A stretch of DNA of 58,355 nt from Cohnella xylanilytica (lineage in GTDB: Bacteria > Bacillota > Bacilli > Paenibacillales > Paenibacillaceae): assembly GCF_014212175.1 (NCBI RefSeq), contig NZ_JACJVR010000129.1:1-58355 (forward strand), given 5' to 3'. A program made the position numbers and the translations under genes. Every line of letters starts with the position of its first letter. Within the stretch, counting starts at the first letter, position 1. A model generated the notes under the pieces. The model made no database searches, had not been told where the DNA came from, and saw only the letters and a list, made by a program, of their open reading frames with translations. Below, in pieces: positions 8,276 through 15,859 of the stretch.

Positions 8276-8334
8276 GTTGGGGGGCGAAGAGAGGAACTGG
8301 ATTGCGTACATAGGCAGGGAAAAGGGGCCGCATG

Positions 8335-8377
8335 AAAAGCCCCGGCGGAGTCCATCTGTCATGGACCCCGTCGGGGC
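8335..8377 (-). terminator. terminator of the YhdH-type oxidoreductase gene
   Basis: A 17-bp nearly perfect stem (8339-8355 with 8361-8377) and a five-base loop. On the minus strand it is followed by TTTTC. Confidence 0.82.
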
Positions 8378-8394
8378 TTCGCGCCTAGCGGCGA

Positions 8395-9393
8395 TCAATC
8401 GCCGAGCGCGACGACGGCGCGGCCTCGCATCTGGCCGCGCAGCACTTGGCCGAGCGCTTCCGGCAGCTCGGCCAGCGCAATGACGCGGGCGATGGCGCCG
8501 ACGAGCGCCTCGCCCGGCTTCCATTCCGCCGCGAGCCGGTCCCACACCGCGCGGCGGACGTCCATCGGGCAGAAGACGGAGTCGATGCCCAGCAGGTTCA
8601 CGCCGCGCAGGATGAACGGATACACCGTCGCGGCGAAGTCCGCGCCGCCCGTCAAGCCGCTCAGCGCGACGGAGCCGCCGTACCGCACGGAGGCGAGCAC
8701 GTGCGGCAAGGTCGGGCCGCCGACCGGGTCGACCGCGGCCGCCCATCGCTCGCGCCCGAGCGAGCGGCCCGCCGGCACCTCCAGCTCCGCAGGCGTCACG
8801 ATCTCGCTCGCCCCGAGCTCGCGCAAGTACCCGCTCTCGCCGGCTTTCCGGCTGCTCGCGGTCACCTCGTAGCCCGAGCGCGCGAGCAGCGCCACGGCCC
8901 AACTGCCGACGCCGCCCGTCGCTCCGCTCACGAGCGCGGGTCCCCGGCCCGGAGACAATCCGTTCTCCTCCAGCCGGTGCACCGACAGCGCCGCCGTGAA
9001 CCCGGCGGTGCCCAGAGCCATCGCCTCCAGCGCCGTCAGCCCCTTCGGCAGCGGCACGACCCAATCCGCCGGCACGCGCGCGGCTTGGCTGAAGCCCCCG
9101 AACCGGGATACGCCGAGCCCGTATCCCGTCACGAGCACCTCGTCCCCTTCGCGGAAGTCCGGGGACGAGGAAGCGAGAACCGTGCCCGCCAGGTCGATGC
9201 CGGGCACGTGCGGATAGCTTCGCACGATTTTCCCGTCCGGAATGGAGGCCAGTCCGTCCTTGTAATTGACGCCCGAGTAGGCGACGCGAATCGTCACGTC
9301 CCCTTCCGGCAGCTGATCGATCGCGTACTCGCGCACCTCCGCGGCCAGCTCCGACCCCTGCCCGTCCACCGTCAACGCCAGAAACTTCTCCAT
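8395..9393 (-). CDS. zinc-free MDR oxidoreductase, YhdH/AcuI (acrylyl-CoA reductase-like) family
   Basis: The 332-residue protein belongs to the medium-chain dehydrogenase superfamily and lacks the zinc ligands of alcohol dehydrogenases. It shows YSGVNYKDGL (family signature near residue 45), VPGIDLAGTV, and the NADPH-binding glycine motif SGATGGVGSWA. Characterised relatives reduce acrylyl-CoA or quinones with NADPH. I place the start at the ATG at 9393, because GGGAGG lies eight bases upstream; an in-frame ATG 13 codons earlier has no such site. It is a single gene with its own terminator, and the physiological substrate is not evident. Confidence 0.88.
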   Translation of the reverse strand: MEKFLALTVDGQGSELAAEVREYAIDQLPEGDVTIRVAYSGVNYKDGLASIPDGKIVRSYPHVPGIDLAGTVLASSSPDFREGDEVLVTGYGLGVSRFGGFSQAARVPADWVVPLPKGLTALEAMALGTAGFTAALSVHRLEENGLSPGRGPALVSGATGGVGSWAVALLARSGYEVTASSRKAGESGYLRELGASEIVTPAELEVPAGRSLGRERWAAAVDPVGGPTLPHVLASVRYGGSVALSGLTGGADFAATVYPFILRGVNLLGIDSVFCPMDVRRAVWDRLAAEWKPGEALVGAIARVIALAELPEALGQVLRGQMRGRAVVALGD

Positions 9394-9501
9394 CTCCGCA
9401 TCCTCCCGTCTCGCCTCGTTCGTTCTTGCCATCCGATTCCCGAATACAACCCCATCATAGCACTCCGCGCCGGCCGGTTAAAGCGGCGTTCCGATTAGGT
9501 G

Positions 9502-9531
9502 TTGACAGCGGCGAACGGTCGGTGCTATTGT
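9502..9531 (+). promoter_or_regulatory. sigma-A promoter of the sulfur transport operon
   Basis: TTGACA (9502-9507), an 18-bp spacer and TATTGT (9526-9531). It starts RNA just before the CymR-like site and the attenuator leader. Confidence 0.75.
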
Positions 9532-9537
9532 TAAACC

Positions 9538-9568
9538 ATTCCAAATTACCTACTAATACAATCGGAAT
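9538..9568. promoter_or_regulatory. possible CymR-type operator
   Basis: ATTCC (9538-9542) and GGAAT (9564-9568) form an inverted repeat, and the inner part TAATACAATCGGAATTA resembles CymR boxes known from Bacillus and Staphylococcus sulfur genes. It lies at or just after the predicted transcription start, where repressor binding would block the operon. The regulator itself is not in the window. Confidence 0.45.
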
Positions 9569-9577
9569 TATACAAGA

Positions 9578-9629
9578 AAGTCGACCGGACTGCCGGAGAC
9601 CCTCCCTCATCCCGAGGCAGGGTCTTTTT
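9578..9629 (+). promoter_or_regulatory. leader RNA 1: small hairpin plus terminator (attenuator)
   Basis: AAGTCGA is followed by a hairpin CCGG-ACTG-CCGG (9585-9596), then GAGACCC begins a terminator stem (AGACCCT 9597-9603 with AGGGTCT 9619-9625) ending in TTTTT. A nearly identical arrangement lies before metY at 13060. The terminator sits between promoter and first gene, so it should attenuate transcription. It is neither an S-box nor a T-box. Confidence 0.65.
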
Positions 9630-9665
9630 CTATGATTCCGAGGAAGAGAGACGAATGGAGAGGAA

Positions 9666-10682
9666 GTGCTTCGAACGATGGAATTAACCCGACCCGTCAA
9701 GCTGTCCGCCGCCCCCGGCGGAAGAACCGCCCTGTCGGCCGCCTCGGTCGCGGTCATTCTGCTGCCGGCCGCCCTGCTCGCCCTCGCGCTGACCGCGCAC
9801 GAGGTGCTGCCGAACAAGCAGCCGGTGCTGCATTCGGCGCAGTACGGCTATTTGCTCATTGTCCTATTCGGGGCGTACGCCCTGTGGGCCATCTTCGCCT
9901 TCGCTTCGGAAGGAGCCTTCCGCAGGCTGAGGACGCAGGCGCCCATAACCGCGCTGATTATCGGGATCGTCGGCGTCTGGGAGCTGCTGACGCTGAAGCT
10001 GGACTCGCTGCCGCTGCCGTACTTCCCTTCCCCGGTCAAAATCGCCGACGCTCTCATCGACGACCGCGAGAAACTGCTGATCTGCACGCTCTACTCGCTT
10101 CGCCTGCTGTTCCTCGGCTACCTGATCGGCGCCTTCTTCGGGCTCGTCACGGGCCTTCTGATGGGCTGGTATAAGCAGTTCCAATACTGGATCAACCCGT
10201 TCCTGCGGTTCATCGGGCCGATTCCGGCCACCGCGTGGATCCCGGTCGTCCTGCTCGTCTTCCCGTCCAGCTTCACGGCGAGCCTCTTCCTCATCGCGCT
10301 CGGCACGTGGTTCCCCGTGGCGGTCATGACCTGGTCGGGCATCGCTGGCGTGAACAAATCGTTCTTCGAAGTCGCCAAAACGCTCGGAGCGAGCGAGAGG
10401 TATCTCGTCTTCAAAGTAGCCTTCCCCGCGGCGTTCCCTCTCGTCTTCATCGGCTTGTTCATGGGGCTCGGCACCTCGTTCGTCACGCTTGTCGTGGCCG
10501 AGATGCTCGGGGTGAAGGCCGGCCTCGGCTTCTACATCACGTGGGCCCAGGGCTGGGCGGAGTATTACAAGGTGTACGCGGCGCTGCTCATCATGGCCGT
10601 GCTGTTCTCGACGATCATGACGCTGCTGTTCAAGGCGCGCGACCGCGTCCTGATCTGGCAGAAGGGGTTGATCAAATGGTGA
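9666..10682 (+). CDS. ABC transporter permease, SsuC/TauC family
   Basis: The 338-residue membrane protein has about six to seven membrane segments and a BPD-type EAA loop, AKTLGASERYLVFKVAFP, that contacts the ATPase. It belongs to the permeases for sulfonates, taurine, nitrate and related small anions. The start could be the GTG at 9666 or the ATG at 9678; both follow GGAGAGGAAG and neither has ideal spacing. The stop overlaps the start of the ATPase gene by seven bases, so they are translationally coupled. Control by leader 1, a CymR-like site and nearby metY all suggest import of an organosulfur compound, although the substrate is inferred. Confidence 0.88.
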   Translation: MLRTMELTRPVKLSAAPGGRTALSAASVAVILLPAALLALALTAHEVLPNKQPVLHSAQYGYLLIVLFGAYALWAIFAFASEGAFRRLRTQAPITALIIGIVGVWELLTLKLDSLPLPYFPSPVKIADALIDDREKLLICTLYSLRLLFLGYLIGAFFGLVTGLLMGWYKQFQYWINPFLRFIGPIPATAWIPVVLLVFPSSFTASLFLIALGTWFPVAVMTWSGIAGVNKSFFEVAKTLGASERYLVFKVAFPAAFPLVFIGLFMGLGTSFVTLVVAEMLGVKAGLGFYITWAQGWAEYYKVYAALLIMAVLFSTIMTLLFKARDRVLIWQKGLIKW

Positions 10683-11467
10683 CCAGAGCGCAGGGAGGCC
10701 GCATCGTCATCCAAGACGTCTCCCGAACGTTCGAGGACCGCGGCAGCCAGGTCGTCGCCCTCGGCAACGTCAACCTGGACATCGAGCCGGGAGAGTTCAT
10801 CTCCCTCATCGGCCCGAGCGGCTGCGGCAAGTCGACGCTGCTGCGCCTCGTGACCGGGCTCGACCGCCCCTCCTCCGGCGAGATCCGGCTGGACGGCGAG
10901 GTCGTTCGCGACTCGCACTATTCGCGCGGGCTCGTGTTCCAAGATCCGACCTTATTCCCGTGGAAATCGATCTGGGGCAACGTGGCGACCGGACTGGAAG
11001 CGCGCGGGGTTCTGAAGGAGCGGAAGGGGGAGGTGGACAAGTTCCTCGAGCTCGTCGGCTTGAAGGGCTTCGAGCGGGCGTATCCGCACCAGCTGTCCGG
11101 AGGAATGGCGCAGAGAGCCGCCCTGGCCCGCGCGCTCGTCAACCATCCGAAGGTGCTGCTTCTCGACGAGCCGCTCGGCGCCTTGGACGCGTTCACGCGG
11201 ATGAACCTGCAGGACGAGATTCTCCGCATCTGGCAGGAGCGGAGGACGACGATGATCTTCGTCACGCACGACATCGACGAGGCGGTCTACCTGAGCGACC
11301 GGGTCGTCATCATGACGCCGCGGCCGGCCAAGATCAAGGAGATCGTGAAGATCGACCTGCCTCGTCCCCGCGCCCGCAACGGAGGAACGTTCTTCGAATA
11401 CCGGTCGCGCATTCTCGAATCGCTGCAGCTCGCGCCCGAGGCCGTGCAGCCCGAATACATCGTGTGA
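10676..11467 (+). CDS. ABC transporter ATP-binding protein, SsuB/TauB family
   Basis: The 263-residue ATPase is complete: Walker A GPSGCGKST (46-54), Q-loop VFQDPTLFPW, signature LSGGMAQRAALARAL, Walker B VLLLDEPLGALD and H-loop VTHDIDEA. It energises the permease encoded just upstream, whose stop codon it overlaps (ATGGTGA). The binding protein of the system is most likely the SsuA-like lipoprotein at 14625, about 3 kb downstream. Confidence 0.94.
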   Translation: MVTRAQGGRIVIQDVSRTFEDRGSQVVALGNVNLDIEPGEFISLIGPSGCGKSTLLRLVTGLDRPSSGEIRLDGEVVRDSHYSRGLVFQDPTLFPWKSIWGNVATGLEARGVLKERKGEVDKFLELVGLKGFERAYPHQLSGGMAQRAALARALVNHPKVLLLDEPLGALDAFTRMNLQDEILRIWQERRTTMIFVTHDIDEAVYLSDRVVIMTPRPAKIKEIVKIDLPRPRARNGGTFFEYRSRILESLQLAPEAVQPEYIV

Positions 11468-11480
11468 GGCGGGGGAAGAC

Positions 11481-11903
11481 ATGAACGGATCGAGACAAGG
11501 GAGTCTATGGGCCCTCATAGCCGCGCTGTTGGCTATGGCGCTGCTCTCCGCCTGCTCGGCCGACGCCGGCGCTTCTTCCGGAGGCGGGGACGACGGGCGG
11601 TACGGCATCGCGTTCTCGGCATCGCCGGAGACGCCGAAGCTCGGCGAGAGCGTGTCCCTGACCGTCGACGTGACGCAGGGCGGCAAACCCGTGAAGGGCG
11701 CGGAGGTCGTCCTGGAGCTGTGGCCCCAAGGCGCGGAGCCGGACGGACACGCCCAATTGGCGGCGAAGGAGACCGGCGAAGGCTCGTACGTGCTGAAGGG
11801 CGAGTTCTCTCAAGCCGGCAAGTATTACGTCATTACGCACGTCACTCCGAAGGAGACGGGGCAGATGACGATGGCCAGCTTCGAATTCGAGATCGAGGAT
11901 TGA
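11481..11903 (+). CDS. lipoprotein with YtkA/FixH-like domain
   Basis: The 140-residue protein has a signal peptide with lipobox LLSAC (lipid Cys25). A single immunoglobulin-like domain (about 42-138) contains PKLGESVSLTVDVTQGGKPVKGAEVVLEL and ends in GKYYVITHVTPKETGQM, matching the YtkA-like family. It would sit on the outer face of the membrane. Related domains occur near copper or respiratory proteins, but here it lies 13 bases after the SsuB-like ATPase, so it is probably an accessory of the transporter or its redox partner. Function not established. Confidence 0.75.
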   Translation: MNGSRQGSLWALIAALLAMALLSACSADAGASSGGGDDGRYGIAFSASPETPKLGESVSLTVDVTQGGKPVKGAEVVLELWPQGAEPDGHAQLAAKETGEGSYVLKGEFSQAGKYYVITHVTPKETGQMTMASFEFEIED

Positions 11904-11917
11904 AGGAGGGGACGATA

Positions 11918-12262
11918 TTGGCGCAGAAAAGACGAAAAATAGGGCTGCGGCTGTCCGCGGCCCTGCTCCTTGCGTTGTCGGCGGCGTCTTGGCACGCGCA
12001 CGGGGCGGAGGCTTCGGCCGCGGAGCCGGAGCCTTCTCCGACGCTGCCCGCCTGCCACTACCTGCCGCCGGACGACGGGCAGCCGATCCGGGTGGCCGCG
12101 ACGGCGAAGACGGCGAAGGCGGAGACGGCCGGGAAGCAGCCGAGCGAGGAGGAGGGCGGCTCCTCCGTCTTGAAGAGCGGCGTCGGCGCGGCCGGAGCCG
12201 TCTCCGCGCTCGTCCTGATCGCGGCGGCGGCGGCCGTATACCGGCGCAAGAGGAGGACGTAG
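11918..12262 (+). CDS. small exported membrane-anchored protein, unknown function
   Basis: The start is a TTG at 11918 with GGAGGGG seven bases upstream; the frame has no usable ATG. The 114-residue product has an N-terminal signal sequence (KRRKIGLRLSAALLLALS), an extracytoplasmic stretch with LPACHYLPPDDGQP that carries one cysteine, a low-complexity Ala/Lys/Glu segment, and a C-terminal membrane segment ending in a basic tail YRRKRRT. There is no LPXTG motif. It follows the YtkA-like gene by 14 bases and is clearly in the same operon. I do not recognise the family. Confidence 0.6.
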   Translation: MAQKRRKIGLRLSAALLLALSAASWHAHGAEASAAEPEPSPTLPACHYLPPDDGQPIRVAATAKTAKAETAGKQPSEEEGGSSVLKSGVGAAGAVSALVLIAAAAAVYRRKRRT

Positions 12263-12285
12263 CGGGGCGCGCTGCGGCTTGCGGC

Positions 12286-12858
12286 TCAGGACGAGGCCGG
12301 ACGGAGCAGCCGCTCCGTTCTCTCGCTGAGATCGTCCCAGGACAGCGCGCCGAGCACGCCGTCCTGGATGACTCCGTTGGCGTCGATGAAGAAGGTGGTC
12401 GGGATCGGACGGATGCGGTAGCGATCCGCCGCCGCGCTCTTGTCGTCGAGCGGAACCGGGAAGTCGAAGCCGTACTTCGCGGCGAATGCTCGTGCCGACT
12501 TCTCGCTGTCCCCCGCGGTCAGGTTGACGGCGACGATCTGCACCCGCGAGCCGAGTTCCTTCTGCAGCTTGACGAAGTTCGGGGCTTCTTCCTTGCAGGG
12601 GCCGCACCAGGACGCCCAGAAGTTCAGAACGACCGGCTTGCCCCGGAACTGATGCAGGCTGTATGCTTGGCCGTCCATGCCCGTCAGGGCGAAGTCGGGG
12701 GCGTAGGCGCCGATCTCCGGCGCTTCCCGCACCGTCTTGGCCGCGGCGGCAGAGTCGGCGCTCGCGGCAGTCGGGGATTCCGCGGCGTACGAATAGACGA
12801 CGACGCCGATCAAGGCGGCGGCGCCGAGGGAGACGATCCAGGCTCTCATTCTGTTCAT
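12286..12858 (-). CDS. TlpA/ResA-type membrane-anchored thiol-disulfide oxidoreductase
   Basis: The 190-residue protein has an N-terminal membrane anchor (about 6-25) and a thioredoxin fold with the active site WCGPC (Cys85, Cys88), preceded by GKPVVLNFWAS and followed by the cis-proline region IRPIPTTFFID. It should reduce or exchange disulfides on exported proteins, as ResA, StoA and TlpA do. It is transcribed toward the sulfur transport operon, its stop lying 23 bases from that of the gene at 11918. The start ATG has only a weak upstream purine stretch; a second ATG three codons later is possible. Confidence 0.92.
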   Translation of the reverse strand: MNRMRAWIVSLGAAALIGVVVYSYAAESPTAASADSAAAAKTVREAPEIGAYAPDFALTGMDGQAYSLHQFRGKPVVLNFWASWCGPCKEEAPNFVKLQKELGSRVQIVAVNLTAGDSEKSARAFAAKYGFDFPVPLDDKSAAADRYRIRPIPTTFFIDANGVIQDGVLGALSWDDLSERTERLLRPASS

Positions 12859-12976
12859 GAAGGGGCCACGCTCTCTTCCGGATTTATTCCGATAAACATC
12901 ATCGGCTTAGTTGAAGTTAACAACGAACCTTTATAAATGTCAATATCAACCTCTTCATCAAAAATAAAACATTTCG

Positions 12977-13005
12977 TTGACAAACCCGGATTCCCGGCCT
13001 AATAT
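12977..13005 (+). promoter_or_regulatory. sigma-A promoter of metY
   Basis: TTGACA (12977-12982), a 17-bp spacer and TAATAT (13000-13005). The following AATTCC and GAATATT (13016-13040) may form a CymR-like site similar to the one at 9538. Confidence 0.8.
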
Positions 13006-13059
13006 AAAGACGTAAATTCCGGGACGATTACTAGAATATTAGGGGCTGTCGCCCGATCC

Positions 13060-13123
13060 AAGTTGACCAGACCGCTGGAGACTGAATCCATCCGATCGAC
13101 GGATGCGTTCGGTCTCTTTTTTT
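13060..13123 (+). promoter_or_regulatory. leader RNA 2: small hairpin plus terminator (attenuator) before metY
   Basis: AAGTTGA is followed by the hairpin CCAG-ACCG-CTGG (13067-13078), then by a strong terminator whose base GAGAC (13078-13082) pairs with GTCTC (13112-13116) before seven T residues. Compared with leader 1, the G-C pair in the small hairpin is replaced by A-U, a compensatory change. The terminator lies 48 bases before the metY start. Confidence 0.68.
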
Positions 13124-13170
13124 GTGGACTGCGGACGACGCTTCAGAAGCCGAGAAGGAGACGATTCAGA

Positions 13171-14478
13171 ATGAGCGACGAGAACAAGAAGCCATGGAGA
13201 TTCGACACGCTGCAGGTGCATGCCGGGCAACGGCCGGACCCGACGACGGGAGCGAGAGCCGTCCCGATCTATCAGACGACTTCGTTCGTGTTCGAGAGCG
13301 TCGAGCAGGGCCAGCGCCTCGCCAGCTTCGAGGAGGAAGGGCACCTGTACTCGAGAATCGGCAACCCGACGAACGACGTGCTCGAGCAGCGCATCGCCGC
13401 GCTCGAAGGCGGAGCCGGGGCGCTCGCGGTCGCGTCCGGTTCCGCGGCGGTCACCTACTCGATCCTGAACATCGCAGGAGCCGGCGACGAGATTGTGGCG
13501 GCCCGCACGCTGTACGGTGGCACGTTCAACCTGTTCGACGTCACGCTGCCGAAGATCGGCATTACGACCCGGTTCGTAAACCCGGACGATCCCGAGAACT
13601 TCCGCAGGGCGATCACGGCCAAGACGAAGGCGGTATTCCTGGAATCGATCGGCAACCCGGGCATCAACCTCGTCGACATCGCGGCCATCGCCGACATCGC
13701 GCACGAACGCGGAATCCCGCTGATCGTCGACAACACGTTCGGCACCCCGTACCTGATCCGGCCGATCGAGCACGGAGCGGACATCGTCGTCCATTCGGCG
13801 ACGAAGTACATAGGCGGCCACGGGACGTCCATCGGAGGGCTTATCGTGGACGGCGGCCGCTTCGACTGGGCGAACGGGAACTTCCCGGCGTTCACCGAGC
13901 CGGACAAGAGCTACAACGGCATCCGGTTCGCCGAGAAGTTCGGCGAGCTCGCCTACATCACGAAGGCGCGCGTCCAATGGCTCCGGGACACGGGCGCTTC
14001 GATCAGCCCGTTCAATTCGTTCCTGCTGCTGCAGGGACTCGAGACGCTGTCGCTGCGGGTCGAGAAGCACCTGAGCAACGCGAGGAAGGTCGCGGAGTAC
14101 TTGAACAATCACCCGGACGTCGCGTGGGTGAACTACCCGGGGCTGGAGGGGAACCCGTATTACGCCCTCTCCCAGAAGTATTTCCCGAAAGGGCCGGGTT
14201 CTATCTTCACCTTCGGGCTGAAGGGCGGATTCGAGGCGGCGAAGCGGGCGATCAACGGGCTGAAGCTGTTCTCCCTGCTGGCCAACGTGGCGGACGCGAA
14301 GTCGCTCGTCATCCACCCGGCGAGCACGACCCACGCGCAGCTGACCGAAGAGGAGCAGGCGAACGCGGGCGTTACGCCGGACCTGATCCGGCTGTCGATC
14401 GGAATCGAGGACCCGGACGACCTGATCGAGGATCTGGAACAGGCGATCCGCCAGGCGGCCGCGGTGGCGGCCGGATAA
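13171..14478 (+). CDS. metY: O-acetyl-L-homoserine sulfhydrylase (PLP-dependent)
   Basis: The 435-residue enzyme makes homocysteine from O-acetylhomoserine and sulfide. It has the Cys/Met metabolism PLP fold: YSRIGNPTNDVLEQRIAALE, GSAAVTYSILNI, VDNTFGTPYLIRP, and the Schiff-base lysine in HSATKYIGGHG (Lys212). The extended length and the sequence LYGGTFNLFDVTLPKIGI favour MetY over cystathionine gamma-synthase, which is about 380 residues. The ATG at 13171 follows AAGGAG. Transcription is preceded by leader 2. It is flanked by sulfur-compound transport genes. Confidence 0.93.
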   Translation: MSDENKKPWRFDTLQVHAGQRPDPTTGARAVPIYQTTSFVFESVEQGQRLASFEEEGHLYSRIGNPTNDVLEQRIAALEGGAGALAVASGSAAVTYSILNIAGAGDEIVAARTLYGGTFNLFDVTLPKIGITTRFVNPDDPENFRRAITAKTKAVFLESIGNPGINLVDIAAIADIAHERGIPLIVDNTFGTPYLIRPIEHGADIVVHSATKYIGGHGTSIGGLIVDGGRFDWANGNFPAFTEPDKSYNGIRFAEKFGELAYITKARVQWLRDTGASISPFNSFLLLQGLETLSLRVEKHLSNARKVAEYLNNHPDVAWVNYPGLEGNPYYALSQKYFPKGPGSIFTFGLKGGFEAAKRAINGLKLFSLLANVADAKSLVIHPASTTHAQLTEEEQANAGVTPDLIRLSIGIEDPDDLIEDLEQAIRQAAAVAAG

Positions 14479-14624
14479 CGGCGTTTACCGGGGCGCAAGG
14501 CCGGAGCCGGAGAATGCCGACCGAGACTGAGAGAGGGGGGCGAAGCCGGGGAACGTGAACGTTGTTGGCAAGCCGCCGGGTTAAAGAGGTTCATTGGAAG
14601 GGAATCGGAGGGAGAGAGGTCCAC

Positions 14625-15698
14625 ATGTACAATGTTTTCGCGAAAAAGAGATGGTGGCTGTCATCCGCCGCGGTCGTGATGGCCGTCGGGGTTCTGTCGG
14701 GCTGCGGCGGGAAGAACGAGAATGCCGCATCCGGCCCGTCCGCGGGCGCTTCTTCGTCGCCGGAAGGATCGGCTTCCGCGACGGCCGCCGGAGGGAAGGC
14801 GCTGAAGAAGGTCACGTTCGCCTACGCGGGCGGCACCTGCGAAGCGCCGATCTACACGGCGATCGAGAAGGGCTTCTTCAAGGAAGAAGGACTGGACGTC
14901 GAGCTGATCCAGCAGGACTTCGAGACGCTCAAGTCCGGCATCGCGTCCGGGAAGGTCGACGGCACGGTCGGCAACTTCGCCTGGTTCAAGCCGATCGAGC
15001 AAGGGCTCGACGTGAAGCTGACCGGCGGCCTGCACGCCGGCTGCATCCAGCTCGTGACGCCGAGCGATTCGGGCATTGCGTCGGTCAAGGATCTGAAGGG
15101 CAAGACGATCGGCGTCGACGTCATCGGCGGCGGGCCGCAGATCACGCTGTCCATCGCGCTCAAGCAGAACGGCCTCGACCCGCAGGCGGACGTGCAGTGG
15201 CGCGCCTATCCGTCGCAGCAGCTGTCCACCGCCGCGGACAAGGGCGAGATCCAGGCGTTCATCGTCTGGGATCCGGCCGCGCAGCAGGCGATCGACGAGA
15301 AGAAGTACGTCCGTCTGCTCAGCAACGGGCACGACGAGCCGTTCAAATCCGGCTACTGCTGCTACTCGGTCATCAGCGGCAAGGTGACGGAGGAGGATCC
15401 GGAGAAGGCGGCGGCCATCACCCGGGCGCTGCTCAGGGCGGCCGAGTGGGTCGGCAACAATACGCGCGAGACGGCCGAGATCGAGACGAACAAGAAGTAC
15501 GTGCCGGCCGACGTCGCCACGAACGAAGCGCTCTTGGCCGATTACCATTGGAAGCCGGGCGTGAAGACGGCGGAGGAGAGCGCGAAGTTCTTCATCAAGT
15601 ATCAGAAGGAGCTGGGCATTCTCGACTCGTCGACGGACGAGAGCGAGCTGCTCGAGCGGGCGTTCTTCAAAGCCATTCCGGACTTCAACGGAAGATAA
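14625..15698 (+). CDS. SsuA/NMT1-like substrate-binding lipoprotein
   Basis: The 357-residue protein has a lipobox VLSGC (lipid Cys27), a Ser/Ala linker, and a periplasmic-binding-protein type 2 fold of the nitrate/sulfonate/taurine class: APIYTAIEKGFFKEEGLDVEL, GKVDGTVGNFAWFKPIEQGL and SVKDLKGKTIGVDVIGGGPQ. Several cysteines lie in the mature part (GGTCEAP, HAGCIQ, YCCYS), which is unusual for an exported protein and may relate to the nearby TlpA-type oxidoreductase. ATG 14625 follows GGAGGGAGAGAGG. It probably feeds the permease/ATPase pair at 9666-11467. Confidence 0.88.
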   Translation: MYNVFAKKRWWLSSAAVVMAVGVLSGCGGKNENAASGPSAGASSSPEGSASATAAGGKALKKVTFAYAGGTCEAPIYTAIEKGFFKEEGLDVELIQQDFETLKSGIASGKVDGTVGNFAWFKPIEQGLDVKLTGGLHAGCIQLVTPSDSGIASVKDLKGKTIGVDVIGGGPQITLSIALKQNGLDPQADVQWRAYPSQQLSTAADKGEIQAFIVWDPAAQQAIDEKKYVRLLSNGHDEPFKSGYCCYSVISGKVTEEDPEKAAAITRALLRAAEWVGNNTRETAEIETNKKYVPADVATNEALLADYHWKPGVKTAEESAKFFIKYQKELGILDSSTDESELLERAFFKAIPDFNGR

Positions 15699-15715
15699 GC
15701 GGTTGAACGCGAACG

Positions 15716-15757
15716 AAGCGCCAAGGCGGGCTTGCCTTGGGCTTCTTGCTTTTTTTT
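15716..15757 (+). terminator. terminator after the SsuA-like gene
   Basis: AAGC-G-CCAAGGC pairs with GCCTTGG-GCTT around a six-base loop and is followed by a run of eight T residues at 15750-15757. Confidence 0.88.
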
Positions 15758-15772
15758 GGCCGAATATGGCTG

Positions 15773-15801
15773 TTGACTCCGCGGGACGCCGCTCCTACAC
15801 T
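15773..15801 (+). promoter_or_regulatory. sigma-A promoter of the MFS gene
   Basis: TTGACT (15773-15778), a 17-bp spacer and TACACT (15796-15801). Confidence 0.7.
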
Positions 15802-15859
15802 TGATTACCATACGACTAAGTGGATGCTTCTCCCAGATCCGCCTCAAGAGGTGACGCAA

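Noticed and set aside
9578..13123. S-box (SAM) riboswitch or T-box before the sulfur genes
   Set aside because: The leaders are too short, and lack the S-box GAGGGA/CAACC elements and the T-box AGGGTGGAACCGCG sequence.
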